A DNA stretch of 64,000 bases from Streptomyces sp. NBC_00239 (lineage in GTDB: Bacteria; Actinomycetota; Actinomycetes; Streptomycetales; Streptomycetaceae). Of the stretch, positions 34,101 through 40,130 are shown piece after piece. Numbering within the stretch: the first letter of the stretch is position 1; every line of letters starts with the position of its first letter. The notes beneath the pieces were generated by a model. The model was not told the DNA's origin. It did not search any database and saw only the letters and a program-made list of their open reading frames with translations. The stretch is from assembly GCF_036194065.1 (NCBI RefSeq), contig NZ_CP108095.1, positions 1,054,001 to 1,118,000 on the forward strand, in the 5' to 3' direction. Position numbers and translations under genes: made by a program.

Positions 34101-34667
34101 GCCCTCGCCGCGGACCCCGAACTGCTCCCACACCTTGGGGGCGTTGATGCGGTCGATGTTCCATTCGACGGCGTCGGTGGCGGCCTCCCGCTTGCCCTCC
34201 AGGGGCTTGGGGATGCTCACCTTCTCGTCCGCCTCGATGGTGGCGACCTCGGGGCGCTGGGCGAGGGTGCCGGCGAGCTTCTCGCTGCCGACGACGCGTA
34301 CGGCGTTGACGATCCAGTACGAGGTGTATTCGGCCTTGGCGCCGTCGAGCGCCGCGAGGAGGCCCGCCTGGGTGCGGGCGGCGTGGTCCTTCTTGGCCTT
34401 GTAGACGGCCTCGGCCTTGCCGGCCCGGGTGGTACGGCCGGCGGCGGCGCTCAGGTCGGCGGCGGTGTCGAGGTAGACCCAGAAGGCGGCCTTGCCGTCG
34501 TCGAGCTGTGCGCGCAGCTTCGATTCGATCTTGAGTTCGGCCGCGGTCGGCGGGGTGCCGGGCGGGGGCTCGGGGGCGGCGGCCGCGACCCCGGCGCCCA
34601 GCGGTAAGAGCAGGACGCTCGTCAGGACGGCGAGCGCCGTGCGTAACGGTGTGTTGCCTCGTGCCAC
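31116..34667 (-). CDS. Large secreted subtilisin-family (S8) protease with carboxypeptidase-regulatory-like and malectin-like domains
   Basis: An 1183-residue protein. GTG 34667 is chosen because GAGGAG lies 5 bases upstream and a signal peptide follows (TALAVLTSVLLLPLGAGVAAAA). A propeptide/inhibitor I9-like segment covers about residues 45-150. The S8 domain has Asp196 (NIDSGVDHTHP), His243 (NDHGTHTMG) and Ser414 (SGTSMASPHT). Downstream are carboxypeptidase-regulatory-like beta modules (GTVNSGGAPVAGAKVTADG; GTVTSGSGPAAGATV; GRVLDANDGNGVAGATV) and a propeller- or lectin-like stretch. At the end is a malectin-like domain (YRFDNVPNGTYTVELGFAELS...YGKPLLNALRV) that probably binds carbohydrate. 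A secreted scavenging protease is likely; no partner genes adjoin it. Confidence 0.95.
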   Translation of the reverse strand: MARGNTPLRTALAVLTSVLLLPLGAGVAAAAPEPPPGTPPTAAELKIESKLRAQLDDGKAAFWVYLDTAADLSAAAGRTTRAGKAEAVYKAKKDHAARTQAGLLAALDGAKAEYTSYWIVNAVRVVGSEKLAGTLAQRPEVATIEADEKVSIPKPLEGKREAATDAVEWNIDRINAPKVWEQFGVRGEGIVVANIDSGVDHTHPAVAGQYRGKKADGSYDHNYNWFDPAGICAGAAPCDNNDHGTHTMGTMVGDDGGANKIGVAPGAKWIAAKGCETNSCSEASLLASGQWILAPTDLAGQNPRPDLAPHVVNNSWGSSAHDDWYQGIVDAWRAAGIFPAFSNGNSGPGCATSGSPGDYASSYSSGAFDINNTIASFSSRGAGPNGTVKPNLAAPGVNVRSSVPGGYDSFSGTSMASPHTAATVALLWSAAPALEGDVAQTEALLDGTALDTDNATCGGSAADNNVFGEGRLDALAAVSAAPRGAIGALSGTVNSGGAPVAGAKVTADGPIDRTTTTAADGSYAFPALSVGEYALTAGKFGYGQEAGTATVTEGATATGDFTLTQAPSATLTGTVTSGSGPAAGATVTVADTPVTATADAQGRFQVTLPHGAYEVRASHPSRCVTAGSSRVTVAADTSVAVTLPDRTDGYGYACAAGSRAYAAGDRQLALAGDNATERVELPFPVPLYGKTYGAAWVGTNGTVSFGGAHTADFNADLPSAATPNAALYPLWDDLVVGAAGTGSGVFTSVTGTAPHRSFVIEWRQVAHWSAQNDKFSFSAAIGEDGRVAYHYKGTTGTGLKAGSSATIGVENATGTDAFRYSFNTPVLTDGLSVAFRTTKSGVVNGRVLDANDGNGVAGATVTVGSGATAVTATTGADGGYVVQSPAGDLAVSLTAPAYQGDQGTVAVAADDVTTVTRSLKTGKVTAAKSAVEIVMPPQQRRTRSLELTNPGLGTSFTVAEDAAWLTVTPGSGDLATGAKAALSLAVDTAGLQPGAVLTADVKISSASGRTPVLTVPVKLVVPRYQAAVDAGSDYSGVDTLGDTWSPDRKYTPGSYGYQGTSAGKSTGHAIAGTEEQRLYRNAREGMYEYRFDNVPNGTYTVELGFAELSSTRPNKRVFDVLAEGVQVLPALDIALEAGTYTALSRTYTVTVTDGTLNVRFVARSGYGKPLLNALRVTERPDRS

Positions 34668-34898
34668 GTGGTCTCCTCGTGCTGCTGGTGCAGGAAGGAC
34701 ATGCGTGGTGCACATGCGGGTGGTGCGTACGGGACGTGCCGGTGCTCCGTGTGGATGCTGTGAGGCATCTGTGAGCACGCGTCATGGTGAATCACTAGGC
34801 GTGTCCATTACAAGAGCGCCTCGCGAGAGAGCCGTCCGCAGCCGTGGCACGGGTGCCGGGACCCCTCGTGGCAGGTGTGCGGGGCCCCGGCATCGGCG

Positions 34899-35795
34899 TC
34901 AGGAACTCTCGCCGTCCTGCGCGGTGTTGCGCACGGCGGCCGCCACCAGGGCGGCCACCTGATCCTCGTCCAGCTCGATGCCGAACTCCTTGCCCAGCAC
35001 CTCGCGCAGGTCCGCCGGGGCGATCTGCCGCTGGGTGACGGTGCCGTCGGGCAGGGTCGTCGCCCAGGTCAGGCCGTCGATCCGCTGGTGCCGGTCGGCG
35101 GCGAAGTGCTGCGCGAACAGCCGCTTGACGAACGGCGACCGCGCGTGGGTGGCCACGAAGTGGCTGCCGACCACGTAGTCGATCGGGTACTGCGGGTTGA
35201 GGGTGAAGGTGTGGCGGTCGGCCCAGCCGTCCGGCCCCCACTGGTACAGCCACCACTCGTCGAACCCGTGGACCCCCGGGCGGCGTTCCAGCCGGTGCCG
35301 CCAGCCGTCGTTCTCCACCGTGGCGCCGTCGGCCAGCTCGACGGGCCCGAGCGGACCCGCCCCGAACCCCACGTCGCACAGCCACAGCCGGTCGTCGTCG
35401 GAAGGCTGTACGACCACCAGGGCGTGCGTCGCGGGCAGGATCTTGTCCGCGCCGAGCGTCACCCGCCCGGTGACGCCGGAGAAGCGGAAGCCGAGTCTCT
35501 CCAGGGCCGCCGCGAAGAGGGTCACGTGCTCGAAGCAGTAGCCGCCGCGCGCCGATCCGACCAGCTTGTCCTGGACGGACCCGACGTCCAGCGGGACCGG
35601 CAGTCCGAGCACCGCGGCCACGTTCTCGAAGGGGATCGACGTGACGTGCGCCCGGTGCAGCGCGCGCAGCACGGCGAGCGTCGGCGCCCGCTCACCGGTG
35701 TACCCGAGGCGCCCCAGATACGCGTCGAGGTCCAGCTCCTCCCCGTTCCAGCCGGATCCCTGCCGGCCGTTCCCGGCCCCGTTCCCCACACCCAT
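34899..35795 (-). CDS. nat: Arylamine N-acetyltransferase
   Basis: A 298-residue protein from ATG 35795. The Cys-His-Asp triad is intact: Cys87 in SARGGYCFEH, His124 in ATHALVVV and Asp141 in CDVGFG. The N-terminal LDLDAYLGRLGYTGERAPTLAVLRALHRAHVTSIPFENVA is diagnostic. NAT transfers acetyl from acetyl-CoA to arylamines and hydrazines. In actinomycetes, relatives also close ansamycin rings by amide formation, but no polyketide genes are nearby, so an ordinary acetyltransferase is more likely. The gene stands alone. Upstream, 35796-35981 is its promoter region, beyond which lies a strong terminator. Confidence 0.95.
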   Translation of the reverse strand: MGVGNGAGNGRQGSGWNGEELDLDAYLGRLGYTGERAPTLAVLRALHRAHVTSIPFENVAAVLGLPVPLDVGSVQDKLVGSARGGYCFEHVTLFAAALERLGFRFSGVTGRVTLGADKILPATHALVVVQPSDDDRLWLCDVGFGAGPLGPVELADGATVENDGWRHRLERRPGVHGFDEWWLYQWGPDGWADRHTFTLNPQYPIDYVVGSHFVATHARSPFVKRLFAQHFAADRHQRIDGLTWATTLPDGTVTQRQIAPADLREVLGKEFGIELDEDQVAALVAAAVRNTAQDGESS

Positions 35796-35981
35796 GATCC
35801 TGGTCCCCTCGCTGTCGGTCGTGCGCTGCCGCCACGGCCGGAGCCGCCTTCCCGGCACCCCCAGTCGTGGCGTCCCGCACAACCCGCGCCAGCCCCGCGC
35901 TGTTCCCGGCCGCGCCGGGGAGCCCGTACGCACGTACGCATGTGCGCACGCGGGCTCGACCCGCACCGCGGGCCGGAACGA

Positions 35982-36029
35982 CGGCAGGGAGGGCTCCACC
36001 CGCCACTGCGGGTGGAGCCCTCCCTGCCG
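35982..36029 (-). terminator. Very strong hairpin terminator of the cold-shock island
   Basis: A perfect 22-bp stem (arm CGGCAGGGAGGGCTCCACCC + GC) closes a CACT loop. It lies 55 bp downstream of the SCO5918-family stop and should end the leftward transcript of the helicase/SCO5918 region before the acetyltransferase gene. Confidence 0.85.
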
Positions 36030-36083
36030 ACTAACGGCCGGCCGGCCGGTGTCCGGTCTTCCCGTGTCCCGCTGCGCGGTCGG

Positions 36084-36389
36084 TCAGGCGGTCGCCGAGG
36101 TGCCGAGCATCGCGGACGCCTCCTGGAGCGGAGTGAGGGGCTGCGTCGAGGTCTCGGCGAGGGTCCGGCACGTGAAGCCGAGGGCCGTCATGGCACGGGT
36201 GACCTCGCTGGCGCTGAAGTCGCGGCGGTCCTGGCGGGTGACGACCTCTCCGACCTGCTTGACCGGGTACTGGCGCCGGCCGATGATCACGGACTCGCCC
36301 GTGATCGGCTCGGGCTTGACCCCCTTCATCGATTCCAGCACGCCGGCCTTGGTGAGCTCGAACGGGAAGCGGGCGATGATGCAGCGCAT
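36084..36389 (-). CDS. SCO5918 family protein
   Basis: A 101-residue protein from ATG 36389, preceded on the minus strand by TCTCCTTTGTGAGGTCTC, with a GTGAGG-type ribosome site. The sequence (MRCIIARFPFELTKAGVLESMKGVKPEPITGESVIIGRRQYPVKQVGEVVTRQDRRDFSASEVTRAMTALGFTCR) is that of the conserved SCO5918 family, found next to the DEAD-box helicase and cold-shock genes in Streptomyces. It is a small basic alpha/beta protein with no known activity; its context suggests a role in RNA metabolism at low temperature. The remnant of a CBS gene lies between it and the helicase gene. Confidence 0.9.
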   Translation of the reverse strand: MRCIIARFPFELTKAGVLESMKGVKPEPITGESVIIGRRQYPVKQVGEVVTRQDRRDFSASEVTRAMTALGFTCRTLAETSTQPLTPLQEASAMLGTSATA

Positions 36390-36444
36390 GAGACCTCACA
36401 AAGGAGAAGGGAACGGGCACCGATAAAGGTGAGGTGAGCCGGTT

Positions 36445-36700
36445 TCAGTGGGAGAGGACAAGGACACCCGGCGCGCGGCCGTGTTCGCCGGCCGCGGGAA
36501 GGGCTCCGGTGTTCGAGTGGCGCATCGCGTGCTCTGCTTCGGCCGGCGAGGTGTCGGGCAAGGTGAACGGGGTGCCGGGGTCGGCGGTGTCTCGTAGGCG
36601 GAGCCGGTCCGTGGCGGCGGGGCCTTCGCGGACGGCGCTTGGCTGAACCTGGGTGACCAGGCCCGTGCACTGGCCGTCAGTGTCGCACACGAGCAGGTGC
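36445..36700 (-). pseudogene. Decayed CBS-domain protein gene
   Basis: In one minus-strand frame, HLLVCDTDGQCTGLVTQ, then DRLRLRDT...PFTLP...AEAEHAMRH, and ...GVLVLSH-stop read like the second half of a CBS-domain protein that Streptomyces often carries beside this helicase. The first CBS half is missing or scrambled, and I find no ATG/GTG/TTG in frame upstream except internal codons. Codons such as CTA, CGA, CCA and TTG appear, which are rare in neighbours. Residues that should be hydrophobic core (for example LPVVDE) are altered (LPAAGE). I infer decay; a short expressed protein with an unusual start cannot be excluded. Confidence 0.5.
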
Positions 36701-36874
36701 CCGTCGCGGGCGCCGGCCCCGGGCGCACCGGGTGCCGGCGGGCCCGAGCGCCCGTCAAGGGTGCTTCGCGGGCGCTTCGTCCGGAGATGACCAGCCGTCG
36801 CGGCCGCGAAGCCGAACGCGCTCGACGCGCCTGCGCCGTTGCGCGCTTGCGTCCGCGCGGCCGCCCTGACGAGC

Positions 36875-38470
36875 CTACGCCGCGGTGCCGAGCCCGGGGC
36901 CGCGGCGGCCGGTGCGGCGCGCGCCCTGGCCGCCGGCGCCGCCGGTGCCACCGCCACCGCCGCCGCGGCTGCGACGGGGGCGGGAGGAGCCGCTGCGCGG
37001 GGCCTTCTCGGCCACGGGCGCCGTGATGGTGACGGGGATGCCGGAGGGGGCCTGGGCGCCGGTGATACGGCTCAGGGCTTCCTCGCCGGAGCGCACCTGG
37101 GTGGTGAGCGGGGTGATGCCGGCGGCCTGCATGAGGCGGGTCATGTCGCGGCGCTGGTTCGGGGTGACGAGGGTGACGACGCTGCCGGACTCGCCGGCGC
37201 GGGCCGTGCGGCCGCCGCGGTGGAGGTAGTCCTTCGGGTCGGTCGGCGGATCGACGTTGACCACCAGGTCGAGGTTGTCGACGTGGATGCCGCGGGCGGC
37301 GACGTTGGTCGCCACGAGCACGTTGACGTGCCCGGTCTTGAACTGCGAGAGGGTCCGGTTGCGCTGCGGCTGCGACTTGCCGCCGTGCAGGGCGGCGGCG
37401 CGGACACCGCTGTTGAGCAGGTCCTCGGTCAGCCGGTCCACGGCGTGCTTGGTGTCCAGGAACATGATCACGCGGCCGTCGCGGGCGGCGATCTCGGTCG
37501 TGGTGGCGTGCTTGTCGGTGCCGTGGACGTGCAGCACGTGGTGCTCCATCGTCGTGACCGCACCGGCGGACGGGTCGACGGAGTGCACGACCGGGTCGGT
37601 CAGGTAGCGGCGCACCAGCCGGTCCACGTTGCGGTCCAGGGTCGCCGAGAACAGCATCCGCTGGCCCTCGGGGCGGACCTGGTCGAGCAGGGCGGTGACC
37701 TGCGGCATGAAGCCCATGTCGGCCATCTGGTCGGCCTCGTCGAGGACGGTGATCGCGACCTGGTTCAGCCGGCAGTCGCCCCGGTCGATCAGGTCCTTCA
37801 ACCGGCCGGGCGTGGCCACGACGACCTCGGCGCCTCCGCGCATCACGTTCGCCTGGCGCCCGATGGACATGCCGCCGACGACCGTGGCCAGCCGGAGCTT
37901 CACGGCGCGGGCGTACGGGGTGAGCGCGTCGGTGACCTGCTGGGCGAGCTCGCGCGTCGGTACGAGGATCAGCGCGAGCGGCTGCCTCGGCTCGGCGCGC
38001 TGTCCGGCCGTACGGGCCAGCAGCGCCAGGCCGAAGGCGAGGGTCTTGCCGGAGCCGGTCCGTCCGCGGCCGAGTACGTCGCGGCCCGCGAGGGTGTTGG
38101 GCAGGGTGGCGCCCTGGATCGGGAACGGCGCGGTCACACCCGCGACACCGAGTGCGGCCAGCAGCTGCGCGGGCATGTCGAGGTCGGCGAAGGACTCGAC
38201 GGCGGGCAGCGCGGGGGTCAGCGTGACGGGCAGGGCGAATTCGCCCTGGAGCGCCGCGGGCCGGCGGCCACCGCCGCCGGAGCGGCTGGGGCCGGAGGAG
38301 CCGAAGCGGGCGGAGCGGCCGGATCCGGCAGACCCGCCGCCGTAGCCGCCGGACCCACCGGATCCGCCGCCGTAACCACCGGACCCACCGGACCGGCCGG
38401 ATCCGGCGGACCCGCCGAAGCCGCGGGAGCGGGAAGAAGATGAGCGGGTGTTCGTACGTACACGGTTCAT
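36875..38470 (-). CDS. DEAD-box RNA helicase, cold-shock type
   Basis: A 531-residue protein from ATG 38470. The N-terminus (about 1-75) is an RGG-like stretch rich in Gly, Ser, Arg and Tyr (GGSGGYGGGSGGSGGYGGGS), probably RNA-binding. The helicase core follows: Q-motif region FPIQGATLPNTLAG, motif I GRGRTGSGKTLA, Ia PTRELAQQV, II VLDEADQM, III SATL, then the second RecA domain with VLVATNVAARGIHVDNLDLVVNVD and the VI motif HRGGRTARAG. A basic Gly/Arg tail ends it. It unwinds structured RNA, as needed in the cold for ribosome assembly and mRNA turnover. It lies downstream of cspA behind a long AT-richer leader (38471-38820). Confidence 0.95.
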   Translation of the reverse strand: MNRVRTNTRSSSSRSRGFGGSAGSGRSGGSGGYGGGSGGSGGYGGGSAGSGRSARFGSSGPSRSGGGGRRPAALQGEFALPVTLTPALPAVESFADLDMPAQLLAALGVAGVTAPFPIQGATLPNTLAGRDVLGRGRTGSGKTLAFGLALLARTAGQRAEPRQPLALILVPTRELAQQVTDALTPYARAVKLRLATVVGGMSIGRQANVMRGGAEVVVATPGRLKDLIDRGDCRLNQVAITVLDEADQMADMGFMPQVTALLDQVRPEGQRMLFSATLDRNVDRLVRRYLTDPVVHSVDPSAGAVTTMEHHVLHVHGTDKHATTTEIAARDGRVIMFLDTKHAVDRLTEDLLNSGVRAAALHGGKSQPQRNRTLSQFKTGHVNVLVATNVAARGIHVDNLDLVVNVDPPTDPKDYLHRGGRTARAGESGSVVTLVTPNQRRDMTRLMQAAGITPLTTQVRSGEEALSRITGAQAPSGIPVTITAPVAEKAPRSGSSRPRRSRGGGGGGTGGAGGQGARRTGRRGPGLGTAA

Positions 38471-38820
38471 GGAGAGAGAACCTTCCTCGACGGCTGGGCG
38501 CGCGCCGAGGAAACCCGGCAGCGGACAAGTCGCGCGGGGGTTCGCAGGAGCGAGCCAAACGGAAAATACGGCAGGGGGCAGCTATCCGAAAATAGGCCGC
38601 AATACCGCGATGAGAGCGTCACGGAAACCTGAAAAGCGTTTGATTGAACGCCGGTTCCATGACAGTAGGGCGGGCGGATGAATCACCCGCGCAAGCAAAG
38701 GATGAAAACAGGGGGCGGCGGGCAGGATTCCCGCCACGGGCACCGCGTACGCGGGCCGACGGCGCCGCGATCGGTCGCGGGGCGGCCCGTACGGGCGGGG
38801 CCCGGGGTGAACGCAACGAG
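38471..38820 (-). promoter_or_regulatory. Long, AT-richer leader/promoter region of the DEAD-box helicase
   Basis: About 350 bp without a credible gene between the cspA terminator and the helicase start. The part 38555-38665 is clearly less GC-rich than its surroundings (for example ACGGAAACCTGAAAAGCG). Long leaders are usual for cold-induced helicase mRNAs; I infer a promoter and a structured leader here but cannot point to a single -10. Confidence 0.45.
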
Positions 38821-38852
38821 CTGGGGCCCGCACCCCAAGGTGCGGGCCCCAG
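38821..38852 (-). terminator. cspA terminator hairpin
   Basis: A perfect 14-bp stem (CTGGGGCCCGCACC with GGTGCGGGCCCCAG) around a 4-nt loop begins 24 bp after the cspA stop on the minus strand. Confidence 0.85.
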
Positions 38853-38875
38853 CTACGTGGTTACGCGACTTCGTG

Positions 38876-39079
38876 TCAGCCGGTGACGATGTTCTCGGCG
38901 GTCGGGCCCTTCTGGCCCTGCGCGATGTCGAAGGTCACCTTCTGGCCTTCCTGGAGCTCACGGAAGCCCTGGGAGGCGATGTTCGAGTAGTGGGCGAAGA
39001 CGTCGGGGCCGCCACCGTCCTGCTCGATGAAGCCGAAGCCCTTTTCAGCGTTGAACCACTTCACGGTACCAGTAGCCAT
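38876..39079 (-). CDS. cspA: Cold-shock protein (CspA family)
   Basis: A 67-residue protein from ATG 39079 with AAGGAGA 7 bases upstream; the longer frame to 39148 is leader. It is a complete cold-shock domain: [20 protein letters not shown] (RNP1), DVFAHYSNI (RNP2), GQKVTFDI and a final GPTAENIV. These proteins bind single-stranded RNA and DNA and act as RNA chaperones. The leader contains a perfect 10-bp hairpin (39108-39130). The gene is flanked by a MerR-like regulator upstream and the DEAD-box helicase downstream, forming a cold-response island. Confidence 0.96.
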   Translation of the reverse strand: MATGTVKWFNAEKGFGFIEQDGGGPDVFAHYSNIASQGFRELQEGQKVTFDIAQGQKGPTAENIVTG

Positions 39080-39378
39080 ATCAAATTCTCCTTCGGGGCA
39101 CAGCCCAGAGATCCGCACTGTGCGGATCTCGAGTCGCCGCATGATCACCCCGTCCGGAGTCTGTCCGGTAAACGAAGCGCTCCCGCCGTATGGAGAACCG
39201 GCGGAGGCACAGGAAGTTTGGGAACCACAACTGCAACTGAAATCAGACTAGCACGCCCAGGTGGAGCGGGGTTGTGGAGAAAAACACGCCCCTTATCCAG
39301 GAGTAATCCCCGGAGCGAGAAATACTGACCGCACCCTGCCCTCATTTCTGTGCCGACGAGCACAGATATATGGGGCCG
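39080..39378 (-). promoter_or_regulatory. cspA leader with a 10-bp palindromic hairpin and likely promoter
   Basis: GAGATCCGCA (39108-39117), a CTG loop and TGCGGATCTC (39121-39130) form a perfect stem about 29 nt upstream of the start codon. It could be an operator or a temperature-responsive leader structure. Further upstream, TAGTCT (39250-39245, minus strand) is a possible -10 without a clear -35. The stretch 39200-39360 is AT-richer than average. No gene is visible. Confidence 0.55.
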
Positions 39379-39744
39379 TCAGCCGCCGGCCGCCTCGTCA
39401 CCGTCGGCGTCGGTGCCGGAGCCCTTGCCGCCGGCTTCGGCCCGGCGGTATTCAGCGTTGATGCGCTGCGCCTCGGCGAGCTGGTCCTCCAGGATCACGA
39501 TCCGGCAGGCCGCCTCGATCGGAGTGCCGGCGTCGACGAGCTCGCGGGCCCGGGCGGCGATGCGCAGCTGGTAGCGGGAGTAGCGGCGGTGGCCGCCCTC
39601 CGAGCGCAGCGGTGTGATCAGCCGGGCCTCGCCGATCGCGCGGAGGAAGCCCGGTGTGGTGCCGAGCATCTCGGCCGCCCGCCCCATGGTGAAGGCGGGG
39701 TAGTCGTCGTCATCGAGACGTCCGAGCGAGTTCTCTGATGTCAC
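39379..39744 (-). CDS. MerR-type HTH regulator associated with the cold-shock locus
   Basis: A 121-residue protein. GTG 39744 is chosen because CCAGAGGTG lies just upstream and the family begins with TSENSLGRLDDDDYPAFTMGRAAEMLG. The winged HTH runs AFTMGRAAEMLGTTPGFLRAIGEARLITPLRSEGGHRRYSRYQLRIAARARELVDAGTPIEAACRIVILEDQL. Only a short helix follows, so it has no ligand-binding domain. The C-terminus is Gly/Asp-rich. It lies upstream of cspA on the same strand with a 300-bp gap and may control it. A stretch without genes follows upstream (39745-40130, nothing recognised beyond a probable promoter). Confidence 0.88.
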   Translation of the reverse strand: MTSENSLGRLDDDDYPAFTMGRAAEMLGTTPGFLRAIGEARLITPLRSEGGHRRYSRYQLRIAARARELVDAGTPIEAACRIVILEDQLAEAQRINAEYRRAEAGGKGSGTDADGDEAAGG

Positions 39745-40130
39745 TTTCACCTCTGGAGACGGAAACACGTCGAGGGCCTTGGCGCCGTCCGGCACCAAGG
39801 CCCCGAAGGAAATTCAACACCATCTGCCCGGCCCCGCCACCGTCGGCTCTTCGTGTTCCGCGCGGTCGCCGGGGCGGTGTGCGGGCGGCGGGGACGGCGG
39901 GCGGGCGGCTTGCGGGGCGCCCTCCGGCCCGCCATCGGAAATCTGACCCGGCGGGAACAGATTTTGGGATCCTACGGCATGAGGGAACCGATCCGCCGCG
40001 CACCGGCCGCCGTCTCGGTTCGCGGCGGACAGGTTCGGCACATTGGTCCGGTGTCCCCGGTCCGGGGCTCAGGAAGATGACCGCTTCGTGTGAATCCTGG
40101 GCCAGTCGGCCGAGGCTCTCCCGGCCGCCG

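Noticed and set aside
31464..34607. 1047-residue open frame opposite the subtilase
   Set aside because: Gly/Val/Arg/Ala-rich translation without motifs; a high-GC mirror of the real protease frame.
34899..35795. Arylamine N-acetyltransferase as an ansamycin amide synthase
   Set aside because: No polyketide synthase or AHBA genes in the window.
36396..38558. 720-residue frame overlapping the DEAD-box helicase
   Set aside because: Arg/Pro-rich shadow; the helicase frame has all the motifs.
39745..40130. Possible gene in the gap upstream of the MerR-like regulator
   Set aside because: The short frames there have no ribosome site, coding bias or motif; I see only intergenic sequence.
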